Positions 8,260-17,400 of a stretch of DNA of 64,000 bases are shown piece by piece. How positions within the stretch are numbered: the first letter of the stretch is position 1; every line of letters starts with the position of its first letter. Made by a program: the position numbers and the translations under genes. Below the pieces are notes generated by a model. That model did not search any database, was not told where the DNA came from, and saw nothing but the letters and a program-made list of their open reading frames with translations. Source of the stretch: Natrialba taiwanensis DSM 12281 (GTDB taxonomy: Archaea > Halobacteriota > Halobacteria > Halobacteriales > Natrialbaceae); assembly GCF_000337595.1 (NCBI RefSeq), contig NZ_AOIL01000050.1:135588-199587 (forward strand), read 5' to 3'.

Positions 8260-9141
8260 ATGGTAGACGAATCGAAAAACATCGAACTGACAGACGACGA
8301 CCTCGAAAACAACTCCAAAGGACAGCTCATCAAGATGGCCGGCCAGCTTCGAGACCGGCGAAACGATCTGAACCAGATGGCCTCCGAACGGGCTTCCAGC
8401 CGCGACGACTTAAACGCCAAGACGCGCGAAAAGGTCGACGAAGCCCAGGAACACCGCGAAAAACGCGACGAACTGAACGAGAAGGTTCAGGAACACAAGG
8501 AGAGCCGCAACGAACTCAACGCCGAGGCCAACGAACTCTTCGACAAGGTCGAGAAGCTCAAGTCGGACATGGAACTCGACGAGGGCAAGGACCTCGAAGA
8601 ACTCGAAGAAGAAATCGAGCAACTCGAGTTCAAACAGCAGACCGAAGTCCTCTCGAGCGAGGAAGAGCAGGAACTCATCGAGAAGATCGAGAACAAGCGC
8701 GAGGAGTACGAAGAGCGCAAGGGAAAGCTCGAGCAGAACGAGGATCTCGAAGAACTCGTCGAGGAAGCCGAGGAAGTTCGCTCTGAGGCCTCCCAGCACC
8801 ACCAGAAGGTCACGGAGCTTGCGGACAAGGCTCAGGAACATCACAACCAGATGATCGAGGCCTACCGCGAGGCCGACGACATCCGTGATGAAGCCGACGA
8901 GATGCACGAGAAGTTCGTCGAGGCCCAGGAAGCGGCCGACCAGCACCACGAGGACTTCGTTCGCGTCCAGAAGCGCCTGCGCGAACTCGACAAACAGGAA
9001 GAAGAAGAGCGCAAGTCCGAACGCGACAAGAAGAAAGAGGAAGCCAAAGAGGAAGCCGAGGAAATCTATCAGAAGTTCAAGGAAGGCGAAACCCTCGATA
9101 CCGAGGACCTGATGAAGCTCCAGAAGACGGGGCTGCTCTAA
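8260..9141 (+). CDS. long archaeal coiled-coil protein (COG1340-like)
   Basis: 293 residues made almost entirely of heptad-patterned Glu/Lys/Leu-rich sequence, with DxLNxxxxExxEKRDELNEKVQEHKESRNELN repeats over residues 40-260. There is no ATP-binding head, so it is not an SMC protein. It matches the family of uncharacterised archaeal coiled-coil proteins (COG1340), some of which carry the misannotation phosphoserine phosphatase. It should form a rod-like dimer; a structural or scaffolding role is inferred from shape only. The Lys content is high for a halophile. The C-terminus KFKEGETLDTEDLMKLQKTGLL is a conserved small tail in this family. Confidence 0.85.
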   Translation: MVDESKNIELTDDDLENNSKGQLIKMAGQLRDRRNDLNQMASERASSRDDLNAKTREKVDEAQEHREKRDELNEKVQEHKESRNELNAEANELFDKVEKLKSDMELDEGKDLEELEEEIEQLEFKQQTEVLSSEEEQELIEKIENKREEYEERKGKLEQNEDLEELVEEAEEVRSEASQHHQKVTELADKAQEHHNQMIEAYREADDIRDEADEMHEKFVEAQEAADQHHEDFVRVQKRLRELDKQEEEERKSERDKKKEEAKEEAEEIYQKFKEGETLDTEDLMKLQKTGLL

Positions 9142-9184
9142 GGTCGTCTGCGCTCGCTCGATTCGTCTCACGGTCGAGTATGGC

Positions 9185-9260
9185 ATGTTTTGCGTTTCGT
9201 ATTTCGCGTTTCACGTCCCGCGTCCACGCTTCGCGTTCTGCGTTCGACCGTGGTCTCGGC
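9185..9260. repeat. low-complexity CGTTTCGCG-type tract
   Basis: A run of degenerate units (TTTGCGTTTCG, TTTCGCGTTTC, CTTCGCGTTC) between the coiled-coil gene and sppA. It appears to be a simple repeat without coding content. It lies upstream of the likely sppA promoter (ATTAAC near 9334). Confidence 0.6.
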
Positions 9261-9373
9261 TGCGAGCGTCGCTTGCGTGCAGTTACCTAGAGCACCCTAG
9301 ACACAGCACGAGCGTCGCCTGTGGACGGCAACGATTAACAGGACAGCACACAGACAGAGCAGTATGAACCGAG

Positions 9374-10384
9374 GTGGAGCCGTTGGTCGAGGCGCAGCGA
9401 GCTAATCGACTCGCCGTCATCGCTGCAGGGACCGTCGTCGTTGCAATCGCCAGTCTGTGGCTATTCCTCGTCTATCCGAGCACGCTCACCGAACTCTTCG
9501 GTATCGTGATCGCACTCGGCGTGATCCTCGTCGGGATCCGGTTTGCGGGGACGATCGCAGCATCGCTGTTTCCCGACTACGACGTCGCCGAGGTTGCGAT
9601 CGACGGGCCGATCACCCGCGACGGCGGTGGCGGACCGCTCCCGTCACGCCCGCAGTCGACGCCGGCCGACGACATCGTCGATCAGATCGACCGAGCCGAC
9701 GAGGACGACCACGTCGATGCACTCCTCCTGAAGCTGAACACGCCCGGCGGCGAGGTCGTTCCAAGCGAGGACATTCGCCTCGCAGCCGAGCGCTTCGACG
9801 GCCCGACCATCGCCTACACGACTGACGTCTGTGCAAGCGGCGGCTACTGGATCGCAAGCGGCTGCGACGAACTCTGGGCGCGCGACGGCTCGATCGTCGG
9901 CTCGATCGGCGTCATCGGCTCGCGGGTCAACGCCAGCGAGTTCGCCGAGAAGGTCGGCCTCTCCTACGAGCGCTTTGCCGCCGGCGAGTTCAAGGACGCC
10001 GGCACGCCGCTGAAAGAACTCGACGAGGACGAACGCGACTACCTCCAGGGGCTGATCGACGACTACTACGAGACGTTCGTCGACCGGGTCAGCGACGGCC
10101 GCGATCTGGAACCCGAGTTCATCCGCGAGACGGAGGCCCGGATCTACCTCGGCGAGCAGGCCCACGAACTGGGGCTCGTCGATACGCTCGGGACGCGACG
10201 CGAACTCGAAGACGAGTTGGCGGAGCGACTTCGGACGGACGAGGTGACGGTCGAAGAGTTCGAGCCGGAACGGCCGTTGATGACACGCCTCGGAGCGGGA
10301 GCACAGCGGGTTGCATACGCGTTTGGGGCCGGAGTTGCTGGGATTGCAGACGATCACGAGTTCCGGCTTCGGTTGCGAAACTGA
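9374..10384 (+). CDS. sppA: signal peptide peptidase SppA, S49 family
   Basis: 336 residues: two N-terminal hydrophobic segments (LAVIAAGTVVVAIASLWLFLVY and LFGIVIALGVILVGIRFAG) then an S49 peptidase domain. TPGGEVVPSEDI is present, the nucleophile serine sits in CASGGYWIASGCDELWA, and the general-base lysine is probably in the later RFAAGEFKDAGTPLKELDEDE block. SppA degrades leftover signal peptides in the membrane. The C-terminal 60 residues (acidic then Arg-rich) are an extension. The start is uncertain: the only in-frame start near the promoter is GTG at 9374, while an ATG at 9364 is in another frame and stops after 13 codons. That could be a small indel or a real GTG start. Confidence 0.87.
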   Translation: MEPLVEAQRANRLAVIAAGTVVVAIASLWLFLVYPSTLTELFGIVIALGVILVGIRFAGTIAASLFPDYDVAEVAIDGPITRDGGGGPLPSRPQSTPADDIVDQIDRADEDDHVDALLLKLNTPGGEVVPSEDIRLAAERFDGPTIAYTTDVCASGGYWIASGCDELWARDGSIVGSIGVIGSRVNASEFAEKVGLSYERFAAGEFKDAGTPLKELDEDERDYLQGLIDDYYETFVDRVSDGRDLEPEFIRETEARIYLGEQAHELGLVDTLGTRRELEDELAERLRTDEVTVEEFEPERPLMTRLGAGAQRVAYAFGAGVAGIADDHEFRLRLRN

Positions 10385-10536
10385 GTCGGTGCTTGCTGCT
10401 CGCCACTCGGTGTGGTGCCCACTGCGTGGTACTTGCGTGATGTATAGTACTGCGGCAGACGGGGGTATGCCCGCGAGCAGCCCGCAGGCACGTTGCGATA
10501 AGTGGTTTTATCGTCGTACGGAATGCACGGATAACC

Positions 10537-11991
10537 GTGACAACGCTGGTCGTCTGTCTCGACCGGACCGACGATGTCGGCCGGAAAACTGGGCTTCAGT
10601 CGCCGATCGTCGGCTGGGAGGCTGTTCGGGCTCTCGTTACCGATATCGGACTTGCTGACCCGGAGGACTCGGGAGTCAATACGCTCCTCGAGACGCTGCG
10701 GGTCGGCCAGAACCTTCGTGACGAGAACGAGGAGGCGATCGTCGCGGTCGTCTCCGGTGACCGAGAGTCGATGGTCTCGGCGGACAGGGCAGTTGCCCGA
10801 CAGCTCGACGACCTCATTGCACAGCACGACCCCGATTCGGCGGTCGTCGTCATCGACAGCGGCGAGGACGAACGGCTGGTTCCGATCGTCGAGAGTCGCG
10901 TTCAGGTCGACTCGGTCGATCGGGTCGTCGTTCGGCAGGCCCGGGATATCGAGTCGACGTACTATCTGCTCAAGCAATTTCTCGCCGACGAAGAACTCCG
11001 ACAGACGATTCTGGTTCCGCTTGGACTGACGTTGCTCGTCTTCCCGATTCTTGCGATGGTCGTCGCTCCGGCCGAGGGGGCCGCCGCGATTACGACCGTT
11101 ATCGGCCTGTTCTTGCTCTACAAGGGATTCAGCATCGACGAAATCATAACCGGGTTCGCACACCAGGTGCGCGAGTCGCTTTACTCCGGACAGGTCTCGG
11201 TCGTCACCTACGTCGTTGCGGCGGGACTCACGCTTGTTGGCTTCTTCGTCGGCGCACTCGGCGTTTCGAATCTCGATGGTTCCACCGGAATCGGCATTCC
11301 TGCGGTCCAGTTCGCGTTCGACAGCGTTCCCTGGTTGACGATGGCCGGCCTTACCGCGAGCGCCGGACGACTGTTAGACGAGATCATCGGCGAAGACCCG
11401 GTTCGGCGATCCTACCTCAACCTGCCGTTTATCGCCGTCGCCGTCGGTCTCGTCATCCGCGGGTTCTCCGCGTACTTCCTCGAACAACAGCAGTTACTCT
11501 CCTCGATTGCGGTCGTAGAGACCGAACTCGGGCCGCTGACCGTCGAGGGATTCTCGCTTGCGCCGGGCGAACGGCTCGCCGTCTTCGTCATCAGCGCGAT
11601 TCTGGTGAGCCTGATCGGAGCCTGGATCGCAACCGCAGTGAGCAGTTCGGACGACGACTCGACCCCGGGATCAGGATCAGGACCAGGAACCGGTGACGGG
11701 AACCCGGGCACCCGTCCTCAATCAGAACTCACGGACGGCGGACCGGGATCAAACCAACTCGCGTCGACGACACCGCCGTCAGCCGACGTCGAGGTTGTAA
11801 CCGACGCCGACAGCACCGAGTTCAGCAACGGTGAAACCGAAACTGGACAGCACGCCGGGTCTGGCAGTTCGGATACCCGTGCTGATTCGAACACCGACTC
11901 GGAACTCGAGTCCGAGGGCGGGGGAGAATCTGACGACGGCCGCGAGCACACTCAGACAGCCGCGTCCGAACACGAGGCCGAAGACCGCTAA
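10537..11991 (+). CDS. DUF373-family multi-spanning membrane protein
   Basis: 484 residues. The N-terminal 140 are a soluble Rossmann-like domain starting TTLVVCLDRTDDVGRKTG, followed by six or so transmembrane segments (about residues 165-370) and an acidic Ser/Gly/Asp-rich tail of about 110 residues with no fold. This is the archaeal DUF373 family, whose function is not known. The GTG start at 10537 lies about 27 bases after a TTTTATCG TATA box at 10506-10513, fitting leaderless transcription. The soluble head with a conserved CLDRTDD motif suggests a nucleotide- or ion-binding sensor coupled to the membrane part, but this is speculation. Confidence 0.85.
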   Translation: MTTLVVCLDRTDDVGRKTGLQSPIVGWEAVRALVTDIGLADPEDSGVNTLLETLRVGQNLRDENEEAIVAVVSGDRESMVSADRAVARQLDDLIAQHDPDSAVVVIDSGEDERLVPIVESRVQVDSVDRVVVRQARDIESTYYLLKQFLADEELRQTILVPLGLTLLVFPILAMVVAPAEGAAAITTVIGLFLLYKGFSIDEIITGFAHQVRESLYSGQVSVVTYVVAAGLTLVGFFVGALGVSNLDGSTGIGIPAVQFAFDSVPWLTMAGLTASAGRLLDEIIGEDPVRRSYLNLPFIAVAVGLVIRGFSAYFLEQQQLLSSIAVVETELGPLTVEGFSLAPGERLAVFVISAILVSLIGAWIATAVSSSDDDSTPGSGSGPGTGDGNPGTRPQSELTDGGPGSNQLASTTPPSADVEVVTDADSTEFSNGETETGQHAGSGSSDTRADSNTDSELESEGGGESDDGREHTQTAASEHEAEDR

Positions 11992-12039
11992 CCGCCGGCG
12001 ACTCGTCACGCATTTACTCCCCCGTTCCCACCCTCTGCT

Positions 12040-12771
12040 ATGAGCGACAGCGACGCAGACGGCGCGTGGGTGAGCCTCTTTTCCGGCGGGAAGGACTCGT
12101 CGTGGGCGCTGTACCGAGCCCTCGAAACCGGCCTCGATGTCCAACGACTCGTCACGGTCCACCCCTCCGAAGAGTCCTACATGTACCACGTCCCCGCGAC
12201 CGATCTCACCGCACTGGCGTCCGAGAGCATCGGCATCGACCTCGTCGATGTCGACCCCACAGATCTCGAAGCCGACACTGCCCGCGACTCGAGCGCCCAG
12301 GGCGACGCCGAACTCGAACCGCTCGAAGCGGCCCTCGAAGAACTGGACGCGGACCTCGACGGGGGAATCGCGGGCGTCACGGCGGGGGCGGTCGAGAGCG
12401 AGTTCCAGACGAACCGTATCGAAGCGATGTGCGACCGACTCGACTGTGAACTGTTCGCACCGCTGTGGCAGGAAGACCCGCGAGCGCTCGCCGAGGCGAT
12501 GCTCGACGCCGGCTTCGAGATCAAGATCATTCAAACCGCGGCCTACGGACTCGACGAGTCGTGGCTCGGGCGTACGCTCGACCGCGAAGCCATCGCCGAA
12601 CTCGAGACGCTCAACGAGGAGTACGGCGTCCACATTCTCGGCGAGGGCGGCGAGTTCGAAACGCTCGTCGTCGACGGGCCGCATATGGATCAGCGGATCG
12701 ACCTCGAGTACGAGACCGACTGGGACGGCACGCGCGGAACGATACAGATCACGACCGCTGAACTCGCGTAG
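12040..12771 (+). CDS. dph6: diphthine--ammonia ligase (Dph6-type ATP pyrophosphatase)
   Basis: 243 residues with an N-terminal PP-loop SGGKDSSWALYRAL (near residues 15-28), diagnostic of ATP pyrophosphatases. Later blocks match the diphthine-ammonia ligase family: GVTAGAVESEFQTNRIEAMCDRLDCELFAPLWQED, and the GEGGEFETLVVDGP close to the C-terminus. Dph6 amidates diphthine on elongation factor 2, the last step of diphthamide synthesis. The length is that of a stand-alone archaeal enzyme without the C-terminal YjgF domains of the eukaryotic form. It follows the DUF373 gene by 48 bases and could be cotranscribed. Confidence 0.9.
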   Translation: MSDSDADGAWVSLFSGGKDSSWALYRALETGLDVQRLVTVHPSEESYMYHVPATDLTALASESIGIDLVDVDPTDLEADTARDSSAQGDAELEPLEAALEELDADLDGGIAGVTAGAVESEFQTNRIEAMCDRLDCELFAPLWQEDPRALAEAMLDAGFEIKIIQTAAYGLDESWLGRTLDREAIAELETLNEEYGVHILGEGGEFETLVVDGPHMDQRIDLEYETDWDGTRGTIQITTAELA

Positions 12772-12796
12772 TCTATTCTGGGTTTCTGCGGTGTCG

Positions 12797-13480
12797 TCAG
12801 AACGGATCGCCATCCCCTGGGACGTCCGAATCGATCGCAACGGCTCGAACTGGCGCGCCGTCGGCGTCCGCGATCGGGAGAGGAAAGGCGGCGAGCGTGA
12901 CGGTCGAGTTCGCTGCTGGTACCCGTTCGAGGCCCGTCAGGTTCTCGATAACGAACAATCCGTTCCCGAGCAGCGTGTGATGGGCTTGAAACCCCGTCGG
13001 TTCCGAACCCGTCGCGTTCTCGGTCGGCGTCGGGTCCGGATTGAGCGTGTCCAGACCGACGCTCCAGCCCGCTTCACGACAGTGTTCGGCGGCCCCCGGC
13101 GTCAGGTACGGGTGATCGAAGTACCGATCCGTGCCCCAGTACTCGTCCCAGCCGGTGTGACAGAGCAGGAGGTCCGCAGTGCCGTCCTCGGTGGGTAATT
13201 CGGCCGCCTCGATCGGTTCCCGTGGCGATTTGCCAGTGCAGTCGACGAGTCGGGCGTCGAAGACGAACTCGTCGACGGCGATCGAGTCGAGTTCAGATCC
13301 GTCGCGGAAGACGTGGCTCGGCGCGTCGATATGCGTCCCGGTGTGGCTGCCACAGTGGAGTGCGGCAACGTGATAGCCGTCATCTTCGACTGTTGCCGTC
13401 GGCGTGATGTCGACCGGCGGATCGCCGGGAAAGACGGGCATACCGGACCGAATCGAGTGGCTAAGGTCGTAGTAGGTCAT
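12797..13480 (-). CDS. cyclase family protein (kynurenine formamidase-like)
   Basis: 227 residues with the hallmark HxGTHxDxPxH motif: SHTGTHIDAPSHVF (about residues 44-57), the binuclear metal site of the cyclase/arylformamidase superfamily. Further conserved parts are DLSHSIRSGMPVFPGDP at the N-terminus and GHHTLLGNG-type QAHHTLLGNGLFVIENLTGL at the C-terminus. Members hydrolyse N-formylkynurenine or isatin, or act on other cyclic amides; the substrate is not determinable here. Its ATG overlaps the TGA of the upstream lipoprotein gene by four bases, so the two form an operon. Confidence 0.88.
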   Translation of the reverse strand: MTYYDLSHSIRSGMPVFPGDPPVDITPTATVEDDGYHVAALHCGSHTGTHIDAPSHVFRDGSELDSIAVDEFVFDARLVDCTGKSPREPIEAAELPTEDGTADLLLCHTGWDEYWGTDRYFDHPYLTPGAAEHCREAGWSVGLDTLNPDPTPTENATGSEPTGFQAHHTLLGNGLFVIENLTGLERVPAANSTVTLAAFPLPIADADGAPVRAVAIDSDVPGDGDPF

Positions 13481-14325
13481 GGGTCGCTGTCGCTCAGTTC
13501 GCTTTCTCTCTCGCCCTCTCTTTCGCTCTCGAACGACTGTGTTTCGGCTTCGAGTGCAGCCCGCGCGTCGTCGACCCACGCCGGTTTTTCGAGTTCGATG
13601 TCGTCGCCGCGGGTGAACTCGCCGACGGTCGTTCGTGTCTGCTGGTTGCCGTCAACTGTCCATTGACGGCTGATCTCGTAGGTTTCGATAGCCCCGGATG
13701 GTGTAACGGTAATATCGAACTCGATGAACGTCCTATCGATCTCCATGTACGTCCCATCGGATAGATTTCCGGCTCCTGTGAGTCGGTAGCGCTCGGCCCC
13801 TCCGGCGGTCTGTTCGATGGCAACCGAGTGCTCGACTTCGTCGAATCTGTGGATCGATACCGGAAGACTCGGCGAGTCGGGTCCGGCTGTCTGAGAGAGT
13901 ACGTGTGTCTCCCCAGTTGCGTCGATGACGCGACCGAGTTCGTCGTCGGCTGAGCGCCACTCTTGGCGGCGGATGGGTTGCTGTGTTTCGTTCGCTTCGA
14001 GATAGTCGGGATCGTTCTCTCGGACGGAGTACGCTGCGTCGTCGGTGACGGTCTGTGTCGTGTTCGCGACGTTGCTGATGGTATCGGTTTCGTCGTACCA
14101 ATATGTCGTCTGTGTCCGCTCGAAGGTGGCGCTCTCGAGTTCACTGAGATGAGCGTTCGAAAGCGCAACAGTGTCGGTGATCCCGCTCTCGCTAAGGCCG
14201 GGGACGAGTTCATCGTCGACGGTGAGTGGCTCCCGTTCCTCGGTGTCCGGCGACGATTCGAACGCGCTACAGCCCGCAGCCGTTACGAGCAAAGCGACGA
14301 GGAGGGCGGTGACGAGGCGACGCAT
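13477..14325 (-). CDS. secreted lipoprotein of the haloarchaeal DUF7537-like type
   Basis: 282 residues beginning MRRLVTALLVALLVTAAGCSAFESS, a Sec-type lipoprotein signal whose lipobox TAAGC places the lipidated Cys at about residue 19. The mature part is Thr/Glu/Asp-rich, mostly beta by pattern, with conserved YTTTWxxTDTISNV-like (TYWYDETDTISNVANTT) text. I believe it belongs to the family labelled DUF7537, though the number is from memory. The extracellular role is unknown. The 4-base overlap with the cyclase gene downstream suggests joint expression. The ATG at 14325 is chosen over the upstream start because it opens the signal peptide directly. Confidence 0.82.
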   Translation of the reverse strand: MRRLVTALLVALLVTAAGCSAFESSPDTEEREPLTVDDELVPGLSESGITDTVALSNAHLSELESATFERTQTTYWYDETDTISNVANTTQTVTDDAAYSVRENDPDYLEANETQQPIRRQEWRSADDELGRVIDATGETHVLSQTAGPDSPSLPVSIHRFDEVEHSVAIEQTAGGAERYRLTGAGNLSDGTYMEIDRTFIEFDITVTPSGAIETYEISRQWTVDGNQQTRTTVGEFTRGDDIELEKPAWVDDARAALEAETQSFESEREGERESELSDSDP

Positions 14326-14470
14326 TGGTGTCGTCACCTCGACAGTCACGCTGTGATCACATAGGCGTTCGGTAGACTAACTGAGATGACCGGCGTCCCG
14401 GCGTGACCGCAAGCGCCGGGTTTCACACGACGGCCCAATCTCTTTGCGATTCGGCACTGCCATCTCTGGT

Positions 14471-14938
14471 ATGATCGAGAACGAACACGATCTGTTCATC
14501 CGGACGCTGCGCGAGTTCTATCACATCGAACGCGAACTCGAGGACCTCCAGTCGGAACTGGCCGACGCCGCCACCGACGAAGAACTCGAGGAGTTCTACA
14601 TGGCCCACAGCGAGACGACGACGGAGCAACTCGGACGCATCGAGCCGATCTTCGACGCGATCGAGGCCGACCCGGGTGTCATCGAGAGTGATGCCCTCGA
14701 CGCGCTCCGGAGCGAGCGCGACGACCTGGTCGGAGACATCGAGGACCCGGTCCTCGGCGACCTCGTCGACGCTGAACTCGGGCGGTCGATCGAGCGACTC
14801 GAGATCACGAAGCTAGAGACGCTGCTCGCACTCGCGGATCGAATGAATTTGCCGGACGAGGTCGTCGAGCCGCTCGAAACGACGAAAGCGGAGGCGACGA
14901 CGGGTCTCGAACGAGCGCAGGAACGCACGGAAGTATAG
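14471..14938 (+). CDS. DUF892 (YciE/YciF-like) ferritin-like protein
   Basis: 155 residues starting MIENEHDLFIRTLREFYHIERELEDLQSELADAATDEELEEFYMAH. The pattern of helix pairs with EFYxxERxLxDLQ and EFYxxHxExTxxQxxRIExIF matches the DUF892/YciF ferritin-like family, which forms a four-helix bundle and is linked to stress response. The metal ligands expected of a ferritin (Glu and His in the first two helices) are present in part: H17-like, E19, E43, H46. No signal or membrane segment. It is divergent from the lipoprotein gene. Confidence 0.78.
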   Translation: MIENEHDLFIRTLREFYHIERELEDLQSELADAATDEELEEFYMAHSETTTEQLGRIEPIFDAIEADPGVIESDALDALRSERDDLVGDIEDPVLGDLVDAELGRSIERLEITKLETLLALADRMNLPDEVVEPLETTKAEATTGLERAQERTEV

Positions 14939-14964
14939 GGTGCCCAGAGCCCGGACGGCGGGCA

Positions 14965-15390
14965 CTAGAACGTAACCAACACGACGCGAGCGAGAACGAG
15001 AATCGTCGCCACCGCACCGAGCGCGACGAAGATGATGTGTTCGAGGGACGGATCACCGGATTCGACCGGCGCTGAACTCGGTTCGGGTGCGTACGGGTCG
15101 TCCGAATCGTCACCGGTGTGGCGCTCGTCATCTCGGTTCTCCGCGTCGGTCCCACTTGCGGAGAGGTCGATCGGAATCCGTTCGGTGGGTGATTCCGTTT
15201 CGGCACCACTCCGTTCCCCGTCACGGGCCCGGTCAGCCCCAGCGGTTGTCCCCCACTCGTCCGCCTCCCCGTGCTCGCCATCGGTCGGCTCGTCGGCCGC
15301 TCCCTTCGATCCGTCCGACCCAGTTACACCCGTCTCCGTCGTGCTCCAGTCGTCTTCGCGGCTGTCGGGTCCGGACGTTTCATCTGCCAT
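14965..15390 (-). CDS. small acidic tail-anchored membrane protein (DUF7312-like)
   Basis: 141 residues beginning MADETSGPDSREDDW. The first 105 are disordered, rich in Asp, Glu, Ser, Thr and Gly. A single C-terminal transmembrane helix (LEHIIFVALGAVATILVLARVVLVTF) ends the protein, so it is a tail-anchored protein with a cytoplasmic or exported acidic domain. It resembles the haloarchaeal family labelled DUF7312 (number from memory). No function known. The ATG at 15390 is chosen because the alternative GTG upstream adds an unlikely leader. Converges with the DUF892 gene. Confidence 0.75.
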   Translation of the reverse strand: MADETSGPDSREDDWSTTETGVTGSDGSKGAADEPTDGEHGEADEWGTTAGADRARDGERSGAETESPTERIPIDLSASGTDAENRDDERHTGDDSDDPYAPEPSSAPVESGDPSLEHIIFVALGAVATILVLARVVLVTF

Positions 15391-15528
15391 ACAGTGCCGT
15401 ACTTGCCGTGGCGTCAAAAATCCGCCGTCCCGACCACAGGTGATCCGGGTACACCCTGGCGTTCTTCGCCCCGAGGGTACGGTCAGCGGCCAGGATCGAC
15501 CGCTCGAGCGGGTTCCCGTTCTCGCGCC

Positions 15529-17283
15529 CTACCGATCCGTTCGATCCCGAATGTCACCCTCGTAGACGACCCCTCGTTCTGCGTCGATGGTAACGACCGT
15601 TCCCGCCTCAATCTCGGAAATCGCCGCACCGCTTACCATCGGCACGTCCATCTCTCGTGCTACCAGCGCCGGATATCCCGTCATCCCTCGCCGAGCGTTG
15701 ACGATGCCGCCGATTTTCGAGACATCACCTGTAAACTCCGCGTCGAACTCCGTCGGCAACGCGAGGATCGCCCCCTCCGGTACGTCGGTGAGATCGCCAT
15801 CCTGAACTCGGGCCAGCGGCCCGGTCGCACGGCCCTCGACGACGACGCGGCCCGTCGTCAGCGCCTCCGCCGCGACGTGGACCTTCAACATGTTCGTCGT
15901 ATTCGCGCCCTCGAGTTCAGTCATCATGCCACAGAGGACGACGACGGTATCGCCGCTCTCGGCGACGCCGGCTTCCAGAGCGGCCTGGACGGCTTTCTCG
16001 ACGACGGCGTCGGCTCCCTGATCGGAGACTTCGGCGTACAGCGGTGTGACGCCCCACGAGAGGGCGAGCCGGCGGCGGACGCGGTGGCTCGGCGTCGAGG
16101 CGACGACCGGGACGCCGGGACGGTACTTTGCGGTTTTCAGCGCCGTGTAGCCGGATTCGGTCGCCGCGACGATGGCGTCGGCACCGATGTCGCGGGCGAG
16201 AAAGCGCGCCGAGCGTGCCAGGGCGTCCGTTCGAGCCTCGCCGGCGGCGGGAACGCGCTGTTCGAGGAGTTCGGCGTACTCCTCGGAGTGTTCGACCTCG
16301 CGGACGATGCTGTCCATCGCGTCGACGACCGCGACGGGGTGGTCGCCGATCGCGGTCTCCGCGGAGAGCATGACGCCGTCGGTGCCGTCGAGGACGGCGT
16401 TTGCCACGTCCGAAGCCTCCGCTCGGGTCGGTCGGCGAGCGTGGACCATCGAATCGAGCATCTCCGTCGCCGTGATAACCGGGAGACCGGCCTCGCGACA
16501 CCGGCGGATGATGCGTTTCTGGATCATCGGTACGTCCTCCATCGGACATTCGACGCCCAGGTCGCCGCGGGCGACCATGATCCCGTCCGAGGCGTCGATA
16601 ATGTCGTCTAGGTTGTCGACGGCACCGGCGCGTTCTATCTTCGAGATGATCGGAATTTCCGCACCGGCGTCCTCGATGACCTCGTTGACCTCGTAGACGT
16701 CCGCTGTGTCCCGGACGAAACTCGCCGCCACGAAGTCGACTTCCTTCTCGGCGGCGAGTTCGAGATCCTTGCGGTCGGACTCGGTGACGACGTCGAGATC
16801 CAGGTCGACGCCGGGGACGTTGACGCCCTTTCGGCCGCCCAGTTCGCCGCCCGTATCGACGTGTGCCACCACGGCGTCGCCGTCGCGTTCGCGAACGGTC
16901 GTCTCGATCAGTCCGTCGTCGAGCAGAATTCGATCGCCCGGTTCGACGGCACCAACCGGGAGCGAGAGGCCGACGGTTTCGGGTGTTGCATCGTCCCCTT
17001 CGACGAACCTGATCTCCGAGTCGGTTTCGAGCGTGACGGTCTCTCCCTCGGGGAGCGGCGCAGTCCGGATTTCCGGCCCCTGCATGTCCAGCATGACGGA
17101 GACGGGTTTCTCTCGTTCCTCGTCGACCGAGCGAACGCGGTCGATGAGTGCGGCACGATCCTCTCGAGTTCCGTGACTCGCGTTCAGCCGAGCAACCGAC
17201 ATGCCGGCGTCCGCGAGGTCCCGGATCGTCCGGCGATCGCTCGAGGCAGGGCCGAGCGTACAGACGATCTTTGCGTTTCTCAT
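15529..17283 (-). CDS. pyk: pyruvate kinase with extra C-terminal phosphohistidine-like domain
   Basis: 584 residues. The barrel core has MRNAKIVCTLGPASSD, the substrate/K+ segment VARLNASHG, the active-site block SKIERAGAVDNLDDIIDASDGIMVARGDLGVE, and the signature MDSMVHARRPTRAEASDVANAVLDGTDGVMLSAE. It makes pyruvate and ATP from PEP and ADP. After about residue 470 comes a PEPS/PPDK-type swivelling domain (GDVSKIGGIVNARRGMTGYPALVARE...), as in Bacillus-type enzymes. In that domain the usual GGxTSHAA phosphohistidine is replaced by RGMTGYPAL, so it cannot carry phosphate and is presumably regulatory. The ATG is at 17283. Confidence 0.97.
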   Translation of the reverse strand: MRNAKIVCTLGPASSDRRTIRDLADAGMSVARLNASHGTREDRAALIDRVRSVDEEREKPVSVMLDMQGPEIRTAPLPEGETVTLETDSEIRFVEGDDATPETVGLSLPVGAVEPGDRILLDDGLIETTVRERDGDAVVAHVDTGGELGGRKGVNVPGVDLDLDVVTESDRKDLELAAEKEVDFVAASFVRDTADVYEVNEVIEDAGAEIPIISKIERAGAVDNLDDIIDASDGIMVARGDLGVECPMEDVPMIQKRIIRRCREAGLPVITATEMLDSMVHARRPTRAEASDVANAVLDGTDGVMLSAETAIGDHPVAVVDAMDSIVREVEHSEEYAELLEQRVPAAGEARTDALARSARFLARDIGADAIVAATESGYTALKTAKYRPGVPVVASTPSHRVRRRLALSWGVTPLYAEVSDQGADAVVEKAVQAALEAGVAESGDTVVVLCGMMTELEGANTTNMLKVHVAAEALTTGRVVVEGRATGPLARVQDGDLTDVPEGAILALPTEFDAEFTGDVSKIGGIVNARRGMTGYPALVAREMDVPMVSGAAISEIEAGTVVTIDAERGVVYEGDIRDRTDR

Positions 17284-17400
17284 GCCTTGTGCTATCGCGA
17301 GCACGGGCAAAAAGATAGGTGACTTACTCGGGGCCGAGTGTATCCTTTCCCATTATGTGCCACGGCAACCGTGTTCAGTATTTACGCGCAGTGGCGTGGT

